Positions 47,601-58,907 of a DNA stretch of 64,000 bases are shown in pieces (position 1 is the stretch's first letter; each line of letters opens with the position of its first letter). The translations under genes and the position numbers were made by a program. Source of the DNA: Synanceia verrucosa (lineage: Eukaryota > Chordata > Actinopteri > Perciformes > Synanceiidae). The notes under the pieces are model-generated. The model was not told where the DNA came from. It was given only the letters and a program-made list of their open reading frames with translations, and searched no databases. Location: NCBI GenBank assembly GCA_029721515.1, contig CM056551.1:29312437-29376436 (forward strand). The letters are read 5' to 3'.

Positions 47601-50600
47601 GCTCATTGATTTGCCGTGAGTTTTCCGCACCTTGTACGTCTCCCAGTTCCTGAAAAAGTTGACGGAGCCGTCCACCCTCCTCTGGATCACAGTCCAGCCT
47701 CCTGGGTCGTGCCTCTGGTTGCACCACACCTGCATGAGCCGGTTGGCGTTCTCTGGCTTCACCAGGTACATGCCGCTGGTGGTGTGGCCTTCCTCCAGAG
47801 CCTGCAGACAGTCCTTAAACGGCCCTGATGATTTAACCAAGATGTAAAAAAAAAAAAAAAAAACCAGTCAGTTACAGCAGCATCTAGAGAGATGAGAAAG
47901 GGAAATGGAGAAAAAGTGTGCAGTAACACAAAGAGTTTTTATACTCGGCCGCAGGGAATACCATTTTTCAGCAGAGGCTCTCATTTTAACAGGGAATTGA
48001 CTTTGGCTGCTGCTCTCACATGGGAAATGGCTGCCGGCTGCGCAGCCAAAAGAAACACTGGCATGAGGGCAAAGGGAATCCTGACTACTGAATGATGAAA
48101 CACCAACAGAAACTCTTCATCCTCTGGGGTGATTTAAAGTGCAAGGTTATACATTACTTTAGTTTTTTTATGTCCATATTAAGGCCCCACATCATGTTTA
48201 ATATTTACTAAATTAATTTATGGACAGTTTTGTAAATAACTTTCTTGAGCATACATCTTTCTTTACTAACCAGCCACAGCATTAGGTACACCTGTTCAAC
48301 TGCTCATAATGCAAATATCTAGTCACATGGCAGCAACTCAATGCGTTTAGACATGAAGTCATGGTGAAGATGAGGTGCTGAAGTTCAAAATGAGCATCAG
48401 AATGAAGAAGAAAAGTTTTTTGCCTTATCACATAATCAGAGTTATTGCATTCACATTTATATTCATTCTTAGTCACTTTATCATCTTTTGGTTCTTATCA
48501 CCATGTATACTTGTTTTTATATTCATATGTCATGCACCAGAATACCTAAATTCCTTGTTTGTGCAGAATTACTTGGCAATAAACTTGTTTCTGATCTGAT
48601 TCTGAATGAGTGACTTATATGGCGTGATAATTAATGCCAGGGGAACCCTTAGTACAGTACCAACTGAGCATGGTTTAAACTCTGCAGCCTATCTGAGTAT
48701 TGTTGCTGACCATGTCCATCCCTTTATGACCACAGTGGACCATCTTCTGATGGCTACTTCCTGCAGGATAATGCTCCATGTCGCAAAGATCACATCATTT
48801 CAAACTGGTTTCTAGAACATGAAAAAGAGTTCACAGGTGACCTTTCAGATCTCAGACCAGCAGAGCAGCTTTGGGATGAATCTTCATCATTGATGATCAG
48901 AAGACAAATCTGCAGCAGCTGCCTGATCATCATCATCATCATGTTATCTTGTTAATATGGAGCAAAATCGGCGAGGAAAGTCTGCAGCTTCTTGTTGAAT
49001 CTATGACACTAATAATTAAGTACTAACAGAGTGTACCTAATGAAGTGGCTGGTGAATCTATAGTTACTTATTTGCATTTGAATTTTTTGCAGATTTTTAC
49101 AGAACACTTGACATGTATACAGACATTTTATTTTATTCTTTACTTTATTGTTGGTTTTCTGAGTGCACTGAGAGCGATCCACTTGGCCAATAAATCTGAT
49201 TCTGAAGTTGTGTGAAGTAACAGGACAGCATCTGCAGCGTGTTATGAAGATGTATTACTTGTTTACAGATGAAAATAATAAAAACAACCTCTGAATCAAA
49301 TGTTGACAATAATTACGCAGCAACAGCTTCATAGGACAAAGATGTTTTGTGGATGTTGTGCAAGGTTAATATTGTTTTATTGGATTTTATGGTGCAAATC
49401 AGTGAAGCCTACTTTGCCTCTGTGCAACTATGATTTTACCCCAAATTCCAACATGAGCAGATATGGAAAAACATTAATGGAGCAACCGGCTCCGCGGCTT
49501 CAATCGGCTGTGAAAGTGTTTAAGGTCTCAGGGTTTCACACTAGCGTGGTTTGCCAACTGGCCCAGGATTACAAAAGTGTTTAAATACAATGGAAACAAA
49601 TGAAAAGGGAATGGAAGGGGGTTACACAAAGGGAGGTGAGGGAAGGGGTGCGACAACATTTCACAAGAGATATAAAGAAAGAGGAGAAGGATGACAAAAA
49701 GAAACAAAGCATCCATTCAACACCATTTTTCTGGAGATAAACCATAAAAAGTGTTCACTATTGTATGAATGGTCAAAAAAAAACATTAAAGCATAGTATC
49801 GCAATACTGTGTTGATACATGTATGTCAAGTATTGACCTTATTTTTTTTAACTAAACTAACGGTCCTGGTATCATCTGACAGTAGAAAACCTAAGGAATC
49901 AACCGGTACCAACCTTGTAACGTTAGCTTGTTGAGAACAATGCTAAATACCTCTGAAGTGATGAAAAACTTTGGCAAATTGCCAATTATGGTTTTAAAAT
50001 CCTCTGATACTCATTACCAACCAATATTATATTAGTCTTAAGACTGGCTCACATTGATGATACTGGCATCATATGAAACTACAAAACATAAGGACTCGAT
50101 TGGTACCAAACATACCATGTTATCTTGTTCTTAAACAATGCTGAATAATACTCTGAACATTTTGGAAAATTGGTTTTAAAACCTTTGAGACCTGCCGTCT
50201 GTGGACTTTTTGGACAGGCTGTAACTTGTCTGGAACAACGCTAAATAATGCTCCAAAATTACGTTAATTTTGCAGAGAAAGAAAAGGGTCTCAAGATCTG
50301 CAAATAAAATCTCTGAGGTGAACACAGTGGAATTTCATTAGATAAAACAGATGTTGACAAAGTGAATAATTTGCAGCAGAAAAAAGGTAATAAATCACAA
50401 TTTATGTTCTTGATAAATAATATAATATAAGAATATAATATGATAATATTTTACCATATTAACATTGTATCATGATAACATTGTGTTGTGATAACACTGT
50501 ATGGTATAAAATTGTATCGTGATAACATTGTATCGCATTAACATTGTATTGTGCTAACACTGAATCATATTAACATTGTATCATGATAACATTGTATTGT

Positions 50601-53409
50601 GATAACAATGTATCGCATTAACATTGTATTGTGCTAACCCTGAATCATATTAACATTGTATCGTGATAACAATGTATCGTGATAACATTGTATTGCATTA
50701 ACATTGTATTGTGCTAACACTGAATCATATTAACATTGTATCGTGATAACAATGTATCGTGATAACATTGTATCGTGATAACACTGTATCGTGATAACAC
50801 TGTATCATGATAACTCTGTATCGTGATAACTCTGTATCGTGATAACACTGTATCATGATAACTCTGTATCGTGATAACTCTGTATCGTGATAACATTGTA
50901 TCATGATAACACTGCATCGTGATAACACTGTATCGTGATAACACTGTATCATGATAACACTGAATCATGATAACACTGTATCGTGATAACACTGTATCAT
51001 GATAACACAGAATCATGATAACTCTGTATCGTGATAACTCTGTATCGTGATAACATTGTATCATGATAACACTGCATCATGATAACACTGTATCGTGATA
51101 ACACTGTATCGTGATAACATCATAAGGCCTTTGTAGTTCCCACCACTTGAAGAGCCAGAAGTTTGTTTCTCTGTAACGAGGTTGTTTTTGTTTTTTATAG
51201 AAATCACTCCTGATGATATCTGTCTCTAGGCTCGCTCTCTGCCATCCATTTACTGTGAGGAATGTCTGCAGAGCAGATACAAGCTGCCCTGCCCCACTCT
51301 GTTCTGCCTGATAAAGTCTGCAGCTCTGGTGGAACATATGACTGATTCTTGCCTGGTGCAACTGGAACAAATGACATCACTGCCTCTCGGTATCTCTATC
51401 TGTTCGTACTTCACCCCCCACCCTCCTTTCTGACTCCATCCCTCTCTATTCCTTCCTCTATCCCTGCATTGTGTGCAGCTCTCTGTTCGTGTTGTGGGTT
51501 TATGTAACATTTTGGGGTGTTACTTGCGTGGCAGTGGGCAGGAAATTACTTGCCTCCTTTCAAACATTCCATACAAAGGCTACCGTTCACATGCAGTTTG
51601 GGGAAAATGGCACAAAATGTCAATGGAAAAAAGCATGAAAAAAATAACAAGTAATGCTGGTCTTTTTTTCCACCGAACTAAAAGGAAAAGGCACTAAGGT
51701 TTTCTTTCATTACCTCAAAATATAATGAGGTTTTTACATGATCCCACAAATAAAATAAAAACTGAGGATTTTCATAATCCTAAAAATAAAATACAAATTG
51801 AGGACTTTCATAACCTTTTTAGGGGTAGTGATCCAAAAAATAAAATTAAAATAAACGACACAATCAGTACCGGAGGCACTTCATGGCAAAATTCTCTGAT
51901 TGCAGCTTCTCATATGTGAATATTTCCTGGTTTCTTTCCTCCACTGTGACAGTAATTTGAATATATTTGAGGACAGAAACACTGATCCACATTTTTCACC
52001 AATTTCTCATGAGCGACTTCATCTTTATTGTGTTATAGAGTAGAAAAATAAAAGTATAAATCCAAAAATTAAAACGGGAAAAGGGAACTCACTGATTGCA
52101 CAAAACACCCTTCACATCAATCAAGAAGCTTTATCATGCACTAACATTTGTTCAAGGGTCCCATGGGCTTGGATCCAGCTATCCATATGTATTTAGCGTG
52201 CTAACAGGCTCTGTGTTTGTGTGTGTTGAATCGTGGCAATTAGGTGATATGCATCTCAAAAGGCTGCAGACAACAGCATTTCTGTTCTCGCTGAGAGCCC
52301 TTTGCCCTGGGAATGTGTGGGACGTATTTAAATTGGCTTTGTATGGAAGAATGGCCACTCGGTGTCGTCTTGTGATTAATGATTAAGAGATTCACAACAT
52401 AGTGAGCTCAGACACATAATGCTTTGTCTGTGGCTGCTGTGATGCCAACTGGTGCGTCTGGGAGGACGGCATCCAAAGTAGAGCTTTTTAAATGAGGTGC
52501 CTTTATTTAGAAAGTTCATAACAGACTAATGCTGGACTCACCTGAGGGCTTGTCGGTGGGGGATGGGCTGTGTGTGCCGGTGGGCATCGTCGGAAGAGGC
52601 GGTTGAGATTTCTGGTCACTCTGGATCTCGTTGCTGATCGGGTTGTTAACTCGAGGAAGGACAGGTGGCTGGAAAGGCTTGCTGAGAGGTGGCGACGGCG
52701 GCGGCTGAGGCCGTGGCTGAGGGACAGGCACATGACGTGGAGGCGGCGGAGGGCGACTCTGGCACTGTTCCTCCAACAGCGCAATAAGAGTCGATTGGTT
52801 GGTGGCCAAAGAGGCCAGGTGCTGGTACTTGTGCTCCAGATCCTTGTATCGACTGGTGAGCTGCTGCATCTCAGAGGTCTGGTTCAGGATCTTGTTCTCC
52901 ATCTGAGCCAACTCCAGGGCATTGTCTCTCTTCCTGATGATCTCATGGAGCAGCTGCATGTACAGCTGGGTGACTCTGGAGTTCATGTTTCGGCTCTCCT
53001 TCCTCAGCAACTTGACCTCGTTAACGATGCCTCCGTCCACCTCCACCAGCTGCTGCAGGGTCTCGATCTGCCTCTTCTGTTTCTGCAGTTCCACATTGAG
53101 CAGTTCTAACTCCTGTTTGTTGACCCGGTTCTCCAGCATGGCCTCCGGCTCCTGGGAGTTGACGCAGATGGCGCCGGTCACTTTCTGTTGAGGCACAATG
53201 AAAGTGTAGGAGCACTTGTCCTCAGGCATTTCAGCTGGAGCCCGTTTGCTCCTTCCAGCATAGAAAAACTCCCTCTCCAGATCATCCTCGCTGCTCTCAA
53301 ATACTTGAGTCCTGCTGCTGTCCGACCGACTCCCCTGAGTCTGCTGGGCCCCGCAGGCTAGTCCATAAACAAGAAGGAGCCCCAGCAGGACCACTGAGGG
53401 GGGCTCCAT
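44452..53409 (-). CDS. angptl2: Angiopoietin-like 2 (angptl2), four coding exons
   Basis: Join, in minus order: 53409-52542, 47824-47631, 46041-45771 and 44651-44452. All junctions are GT/AG and phases agree, giving 510 aa (human ANGPTL2 has 493). The product is a secreted glycoprotein of the angiopoietin-like family with roles in vascular, inflammatory and metabolic signalling (family knowledge). Residues 1-~20 are a hydrophobic signal peptide. Residues ~80-225 are a long coiled coil with heptad Leu/Ile that oligomerises the protein. Residues ~226-285 are a Pro-rich linker, longer than in mammals. Residues ~288-510 are a fibrinogen-like domain with DPGGWTVIQRR, GEYWLGLENIYWLTNQGNY, NCAHYQKGGWWYN and the family C-terminus MMIRPNPNTFH. 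The LDRDHDAYTG calcium-loop-like segment is present. No break or missing cysteine is seen. Teleosts can carry two copies (2a/2b); which one this is cannot be told here. It lies convergent to zbtb34. Confidence 0.96.
44815..45690. repeat. Diverged tandem repeat in angptl2 intron 3 (CCTAAACCTAACTAAGCAG core)
   Basis: About ten copies of a core related to CCTAAACCTAACTAAGCAGTTTTTG start at about 44831, 44935, 45042, 45102, 45183, 45272, 45392, 45470, 45536 and 45629. They are interspersed with ACTTC, ACACTTA and GTTATTTTACCCAAAC words. Spacing is irregular (60-120). The same family flanks the terminal exon on its other side (42690-43060), so the exon sits between two blocks of one old repeat. 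It is non-coding. Confidence 0.7.
45771..46041 (-). CDS. angptl2: angptl2 coding exon 3 (middle of fibrinogen-like domain)
   Basis: The acceptor CCCTTCACAG precedes CAAGGTTTTGGC and the donor is GCTTATACAG|GTAAAA. It is 271 bases and encodes QGFGNIDGEYWLGLENIYW through LDRDHDAYT plus the first base of Gly445. Confidence 0.95.
46765..47123 (-). mobile_element. tRNA-derived SINE with perfect 12-bp target-site duplication
   Basis: Read on the minus strand, it begins GGCGGCACGGTGGTGTAGTGG. A box A-like TGGTGTAGTGG lies at 47113-47103 and a box B-like GGTTCAAATCC at 47069-47059, both RNA polymerase III promoter elements of a tRNA-derived head. The body carries the phrase GGGTGTACCCTGCCTTCCGC, and the 3' end is GGATAAGCGGCAGATAATGG with a (GGAT)n tail. 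ATTTTATGCACA flanks it on both sides (46753-46764 and 47124-47135), a perfect 12-base target duplication. This shows insertion by target-primed retrotransposition. I know this sequence as one of the commonest teleost SINEs, mobilised by an L2-type LINE. It lies in angptl2 intron 2 in the same orientation as the gene. Confidence 0.9.
47631..47824 (-). CDS. angptl2: angptl2 coding exon 2 (start of fibrinogen-like domain)
   Basis: The acceptor is ...AAATCATCAG before GGCCGTTTAAGG and the donor is ACGTACAAG|GTGCGG. It is 194 bases and encodes GPFKDCLQALEEGHTTSG through NWETYK, containing DPGGWTVIQRR. Phase 1 at entry and phase 0 at exit agree with the neighbouring exons. Confidence 0.95.
48268..49056 (+). 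mobile_element. Internally rearranged Tc1-like element
   Basis: The ends CCAGCCACAGCATTAGGTAC and GTGTACCTAATGAAGTGGCT-GGTG are decayed terminal inverted repeats of the same Tc1-like family as 14265-14605. The left part (to about 48410) matches the 5' region. From about 48620 the 3' half of the transposase resumes, with the phrases TATTGTTGCTGACCATGTCC and GACCATCTTCTGATGGCTAC. The N-terminal half of the gene is missing, replaced by a short LINE-tail-like piece (48480-48605). Frame breaks are many, so it is not functional. Confidence 0.8.
48480..48605 (+). repeat. LINE 3' tail-like fragment inside the Tc1 element
   Basis: The fragment ends in ACTTGGCAATAAACTTGTTT then CTGATCTGATTCTGA, a 3' tail with TCTGAT-type repeats that I recognise from teleost LINEs. 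The same type of ending, ACTTGGCCAATAAATCTGAT then TCTGA, occurs at 49181-49206. It probably inserted into the Tc1 copy. Confidence 0.5.
49075..49206 (+). repeat. Second LINE 3' tail-like fragment
   Basis: It ends in ACTTGGCCAATAAATCTGAT then TCTGA. It lies immediately after the Tc1 element and resembles the tail at 48480-48605. It is heavily 5'-truncated. Confidence 0.5.
49207..50455. other. angptl2 intron 1 sequence, no feature recognised
   Basis: Sequence between the LINE tail and the minisatellite. The open frame 49300-49584 has no known homologue or splice context. A second-order similarity of GGTACCAA / TCTGA words at 49870-50110 hints at an old internal duplication, not resolved. Confidence 0.4.
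50456..51119. repeat. 16-bp minisatellite (TGTATCGTGATAACAC)n
   Basis: About 40 tandem copies of a 16-base unit, TGTATC(G/A)TGATAACA(C/T), occupy this block of angptl2 intron 1. The right part (50750-51119) is the most uniform. The left part also shows an ~80-base higher-order unit, with GCATTAACATTGTATTGTGC at about 50533, 50615 and 50695. TATCATGATA variants are perfect 10-base palindromes. A 16-base period divides a 48-base (16-codon) reading cycle, so open frames without stops arise by chance, including a 116-codon one on the minus strand. Confidence 0.95.
51120..52541 (-). other. angptl2: angptl2 intron 1 sequence adjacent to exon 1
   Basis: No second gene is seen. 51725-51850 shows a short internal repeat of CCxAAAAATAAAATAxAAATTGAGGA-type words with DPTNKIKTEDF-like translations, which is low complexity. 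The block 52140-52500 is of balanced composition and could be conserved intronic sequence. This is part of the 4.7-kb intron 47825-52541. Confidence 0.4.
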
Positions 53410-53428
53410 GAGTCCAACTCACCAACAC
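52542..53428 (-). CDS. angptl2: angptl2 first coding exon (signal peptide, coiled coil, linker)
   Basis: The acceptor CTCTCTCGTCAG ends at 53429, and the ATG is at 53409 after 19 bases of 5' UTR. The donor CCCTCAG|GTGAGT is at 52542/52541. It encodes residues 1-289 plus one base of the next codon. The frame stays open for 26 bases past the donor, but the shift from the family phrase TDKPSG into unrelated residues shows where the exon ends. Confidence 0.95.
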
Positions 53429-54730
53429 CTGACGAGAGAGGGAAGGAAATGGAGAACATGATCATACTGTAGTGAAAGAAAACATACAAAACATGTTGTC
53501 ATGGAGACAAGACATGTCAGTTGTGCTGTGAAGTGTGGTCGCAGCTAGTTAGCTTGTCTTTCTCCAGAGCTGGAGTGAGGTGGAGGCATTACAGTTTGTG
53601 CCCTTTCCATGCTTCCCATTCATTGTCTATGGAAGCAGTTGGATGCAATGCATTTTGGTGTGTGGTAGCATGATCCGCAAGTGTGGCGGCATGATTTGCA
53701 GTGCCTAAAGTTGAGGTCTGTGATACTTTTTACAAATCAGATGCATCTGACGTGAACACTTTTAAACCAACTGCTGTCCATCTAAAATAAAGACATTTCT
53801 TGCAGGGTATTTGTTTCTTTGTGAACTGTTGTCAAAAGTTTCTACGAGCCACCATATTGATTTGAAAGCAGGAGAATCAACCCACAAGGCAATGTGTTCA
53901 TCCAGTCAGGTGTCTAGTAGCAGCCCATTGTTGGGAGGCTCCAACATGGCAGAATTAGGTGTTAGCTATTACATGTTTTCCTAACAACATGAACCTGCTC
54001 CGTATGTCAGTGAACAGGCGAAAACGTGTGCCACTTGTTTGAAAAGTTCTCGCTTGCTAGCATGCTAACTGCACCATGCTTTGGTGTTCTCCTCTTTCCA
54101 GTGCTGATATTAGAGTGTTTAGATGAGGCATTAAGTTGTTAAATATTGGTAATTTATTCAGACTCTTTTTTTGGAGAACTTCACACAAGAAACCTGCTGC
54201 TGCTTGCTATAAGTCGGTTTAATTTATACAGAAGTTAGCATGCTAGAACGGTCAAAATGGGAACAGTACGCATGAAAATTTGGCCACTGCTTTGACCACC
54301 CTACTCCATTGATTTGAGTGGGAATTATTACTACTCCCATTTCTATGGAAAAGAAAGTGTCCAACCTCTAGTTGGTTAGAAGATCATAAGAGCAAACCTA
54401 TTCTGAAAGTTTTTTTCTCCTTGCTATAGGAAGTGAAAGCCCTCAGGATTGGCCTGCCTGCTCACTCTGACAGGCGATCAATGGAGTCCTTCACAGAGAG
54501 GCTGATTAGGACCAGGAGAAGGCTGTCCATCAGGTTACACTGGTGCTAACGTCCATGAGCAGAAGCTCTGTGCAAATACATCTCAACTGAGACAGGGCTG
54601 GAGGTCATTAGCTCCCAGAAATATGGGCTACTGAAAAAAGATTAGATCTGAAAGAAAATCACCCGCTCAGCACCCCGACGGCTACTGTGACTTTCCAGGA
54701 CAATCAACACATTATATTCATGTGTAATAC

Positions 54731-54743
54731 ATACATACTGTGC

Positions 54744-54816
<73 letters not shown>
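54731..54816. repeat. (CATA)n then (TA)n microsatellite
   Basis: A few CATA units run into about 30 uninterrupted TA units (54757-54816). It is expected to be highly length-polymorphic. Confidence 0.97.
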
Positions 54817-54824
<8 letters not shown>

Positions 54825-55727
54825 TGAATATCATGGATGCTGCACACACTGTTTTCTGTAATTCACTGAACACATCTGGACTCGATCCTTTGTTTAAATC
54901 AGCCTTCCACCATTGAAAGTCTGCAGGACATACTGTTTGAAAGCTACTAATTACCTCACTGCCCCAAAGACAAATATTTCTATTGTCTAATGACGTGCTG
55001 ATGTCTTTCCGTCAGTTACATTGCTGTTAGGGGAGTGTATTCAGCTCGGTTTGCTGGCTCAGGTTCTGTTTGGGCGACTGCCACCGACACACTGAAACAC
55101 TCCTATCTGCTCCCCTCTGCAGGCCTGGACATTTCTGCTTGTGGAAAAATTGAGACACAACCAGATGATGCTATTCATGCCGCTGTTTTAAATATCAATC
55201 GTGTTGCATCAGTCCTGTCCGTTGCTTTAACCAAAGGAGGGAAATAAGCTGTGTTAAGACACTGGGATGTGATTTATTCTCATTTAAACACCCATTTATA
55301 CAAATGTCTAAAAAGTGACTCTTTCTGTTACATATGGATATTTTAGTAGTGTACTTGCACTAGTTTAAATGTTTCAAACATTTTTCAAACCAGAAAAAAA
55401 TCTTTTATTTTATTAAAAAAATACATTTTTAGCCACACTTTTTTGATCTTGGTGGTTTTTAACTAGATATTTTTACCAGATGAAGGACTTTAGTCGTCAG
55501 ACGGGTGGACATGATGTTATCAGAGAAACTCTGTGGTAAAAAACCTAAACGACGAACACTGAAGGAATCCTGACTGACAGGAAGACTACAACTCCCATGA
55601 TCCCACACTGCTGCACCACCAAAAAACAAACTTTGTCTTTTGTTATTGTTTCGATGGAAAATAAAGTATAAAAAACAGCAGTTTTATTTTGGAGAACTCA
55701 GGTAATATGCACCTGGTGAAAAGTGGA

Positions 55728-55812
55728 GTTAAAATATCAGAGAAGTATTCCAGTTTGAGCTAGCAGCTAAAAGCTAGCTAATGCTAATGCAGCTAATCAA
55801 ATGGATGCTAAA
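55728..55812. repeat. Dispersed repeat related to 1125-1215
   Basis: It shares with the left-end copy the order TTAAAATATCA, TTCCAGT(C/T)TG, GCTAATGC, GCAGCTAATCA and GGATGCTAA. It has no coding content. The surrounding 55440-55730 may belong to the same element. Confidence 0.55.
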
Positions 55813-56570
55813 GGGGGCGTGTAAATGATGGCTCCCGAACTGTCTTAAGTTATTGCAGAAAATTGCATATATCTGTTCAACTATAAGACTTCCAGCATCT
55901 TTTACATCACGTTATCCTTATCTCAGGATTAACTCCTGATTAAATGAGCTCTCCGTCTAGATACCAGCCTCTCTTGTATTCAGTGTCCTCTTAGGGCTAA
56001 TGAGACACTTAAGTTTAACCCCCCAGAATACAAAGTACAGACATTTTTATGAGAAAAATAATTTGCAGATGATGTGGCGTTATTAGGGGATGCCACTGAG
56101 TGCTGAGGAGAATGTAACTCCTGTGTAAGGATAACAAGGTCTTGAACTCCTGGGGCATCTTAATTGAAAGCTGCTGCATATTGGATTACAGAGGGGTCCT
56201 GTGTAACACCTCCCCAGAGTCAGGAGGGGCCCGTCTAATCAGAAGGCATTACAGAGAGGCCTATATTGGCTTTGGTTTTTGAAGATCCACTTCAGGACCG
56301 CTGGTCTTACAACTCCTCGCATGTTGGTTATAGCCCATCTCACTGCGAGAGATAATCCACCGTATAATAGCAAGCACAAACTTGGGAAGAGGGCAGAGAT
56401 GTTTTTGTCTCGTTAACTTGTTAATCCGGGCGTGCTGCCAGCACATTAGGTTGCAGACATGGAGAGGAGAAATGCAGCGCTCTCCAAGAACATGACCCTT
56501 TTGGCTTTATCTGTCTCCAGCAGAATGTGAAAACACTGCACAACGTGCTCTCTTCTGTAGTCTGTCAGGC

Positions 56571-56594
<24 letters not shown>
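56571..56594. repeat. Poly(T) tract
   Basis: An uninterrupted run of 24 T in the angptl2 upstream intron. Confidence 0.95.
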
Positions 56595-56601
<7 letters not shown>

Positions 56602-57234
56602 TTAGTTTACCTTGTCTGAAAAAAAATCACCTGCAGGACAGATGAGTGTGAAGGTTTGCAAACTGTCAAATTCACATGGTAGGACATTAGCAGGCATTAT
56701 GTCATGCAGGTTTATTCGTCTTTAAGAAGTTGTTTTTTCCTATACGACCCTGTATATTAACTAAAGCCAAACTACTTTTAAAACAAAATTTAAGCTCTAT
56801 GGGGAAGGTTGATGGTTAAATATATAGAGTTGCAGGGGGGGGCTAGCAGGTTTGAGTTGTAATTTGTTTATTTCCACTGATTTGTATGTTTCCATTTGTT
56901 GTTTGTCATATCTATTGAGGACCACTATGGAAATAAATGTTTGTTTTTGTGCAATGGTACTCTTTTAAGCTGCAAATCAAATCATCTCATACATTTTGCT
57001 AAAACAGTACCTAAGTATTAGCAGCAAGTCTTTGGTTAAACATGACTGTTATGAATAAAAAACTCAAAGAAGTGTGGTTTTAACTAATCTGCAGTTTTGG
57101 TCTTTCTGTCTTTTGTCAGTTAGTCATTTATTTTAAATGCCAGATGACTTATTTCCAAATTAATGCACACATCTCTGGTAAACACACTTGTGTTTTTTTT
57201 TGTGATTATTTGTGGAGAAAATGGAAATGTCTGA

Positions 57235-57735
57235 GACGTGAAGCCAAAACTGAAGCGTGTTAAAGCCAGCAGGGGGCGACTCCTCTGGCTGTATAGAAGT
57301 CTATGAGAAAATGATCCTACTTCTCTGTTGAATTATTCCCTCAGTAAACATTGTAAACATGAGTTTATGGTCTCGGTCTCTAGTTTCAGTCTTCTTCAAT
57401 ACAGCATGATGTTCATTTAGTAAATTATGGTCCCATTTAGAGTCAAACAGACCATAAAGCAGAGGATGCTTCAGGGCGAGGCTACAACAGGTCGTTAGAG
57501 TAGTCCGGTCTGGGAGTTGACCTTTAACCCTTTCACAGTGTGTTTTCACTTCGTCAGAGTAAATTAGAACTGTTAACATTTGGTTGTGCTCAGCTCCACC
57601 CTCTCATGTCACCTCTGCTTCCAAATAACCAACATGGCGACGGCCAAAACGCCAAAGTCGAGGCTTCAAAACAGCAGTCCACAAACCGACGGGTGATATC
57701 ACGGTGAGTACTTCCACTTCTTGACTATGACAGTT
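57235..57735. repeat. Percomorph dispersed repeat (CCAGCAGGGGGCGACTCCTC)
   Basis: It opens with GCCAGCAGGGGGCGACTCCTC and TATAGAAGTCTATGAGAAAA, continues with ATTATGGTCCCATTTAGAGTC, and ends with AACATGGCGACGGCCAAAAC and a CACGGTGAGTACTTCCACTTC stretch. I recognise this order as a frequent non-coding repeat of percomorph fish. The 92-aa minus frame within it is a repeat artefact. Confidence 0.6.
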
Positions 57736-58879
57736 TCACAGATCGGTCAATTAAATCAACTAATTATCTAGTCAGCTAAGAATGTACTAGGTTGAGTCAG
57801 CACAGTAGGAGGTCTAATCCTGCTAACAAACCCTGGCTGCGTGATGCCGATTCAGAAACTGCAGCGTCATAAATCTTTTTCGCGCCACTCAAAAACACAG
57901 CTATTATCATCTGAAATGATGTTCCAGATCGAGCCCCAAAGAGATCCCTAATAATAGCTTACAAGTCGGCCCATACTGAGATAAAAGAGCAGCCCACAGC
58001 CCGTCCCTCGTAATGTGCTGATGACTGTATTTGGCCAGCAGCTCCTGTGGTTTCTCCCCCCGGAAAACATGAGCTCTGTCTCTGAGAAATGCAGAGTGAT
58101 TTGCCCCCACTGCTGCACGCTGGACGCCTTTAACCCAGAGTCCCCCTTCCTCCAGGCTTCTCTGCACTTCAAAGAAAATATTTGCGACAAAATGTGTTTG
58201 TGTGCAACATTTTTTTTTCCAAATAACAACACTGAGTATTCCTGAGAGAGTCCCATCTGCCCCGCTGGAGACAACCTGTTATTAAGCCGTCCTCAGTCTG
58301 CCAGAGGCAACAACAGGACCTCCTCCTCCTCCTTCGTCGCTGTTAACAGCCCCGCGGCTCGTCATTGTCCTATCAGTTCACCTTAACAAGCTGCTATTGA
58401 CTGGGGAATAGCTGCAGTATTAACCGATGTTGAGAAGTGTCATACACTCCCCTCAGAGACTGATTTGACTGTTTCCTCTACGTCTGCTTCACACCAACAT
58501 GTTTTGGTTTTACTGTCTTCAGGTGGTAAAGTCTGTGTTTGCACCACTCGGTGTGTTAAATCAAGTGTGATAGGCGAGAGCGTTGGGGTCGGCCCGGAGC
58601 GTCTCCGACCCTTTTTGGTCATGCTCAGCACATATTAATTAGAAGGTGGGCAGCCTCGCTCAGACCGGCTGCTGTCTCCCACCCCAGCCCCTCTCATTTC
58701 GGCGTGAGCATGGCATTCCTCGCATTCTTCGTCACCTCATTAGAGTGAGCTGCCATACACACATGTAGAGTGGACGGCGATGGCGAGCTAGACCCTCTCC
58801 AGACACTGGACCAGAACTCCCCTGATCCCCTACTGTACAGCTGCTGACCCACTTCATTCCCCCTCACCCCTCACAGTCA

Positions 58880-58907
58880 CATCATCATCATCATCATCAT
58901 CATCATG
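58880..58907. repeat. (ATC)n microsatellite
   Basis: Nine tandem ATC/CAT triplets. Confidence 0.95.

Noticed and set aside
50714..51370. Minus-strand frames of 116, 97 and 75 codons with Tyr-His-Asp-Thr repeats
   Set aside because: Read-through of the 16-bp minisatellite: the unit happens to lack stops. No gene structure surrounds it.
52570..53109. 179-codon plus-strand frame
   Set aside because: Antisense shadow of the angptl2 coiled-coil exon. Its Leu-rich look comes from reading the reverse of Gln/Glu codons.
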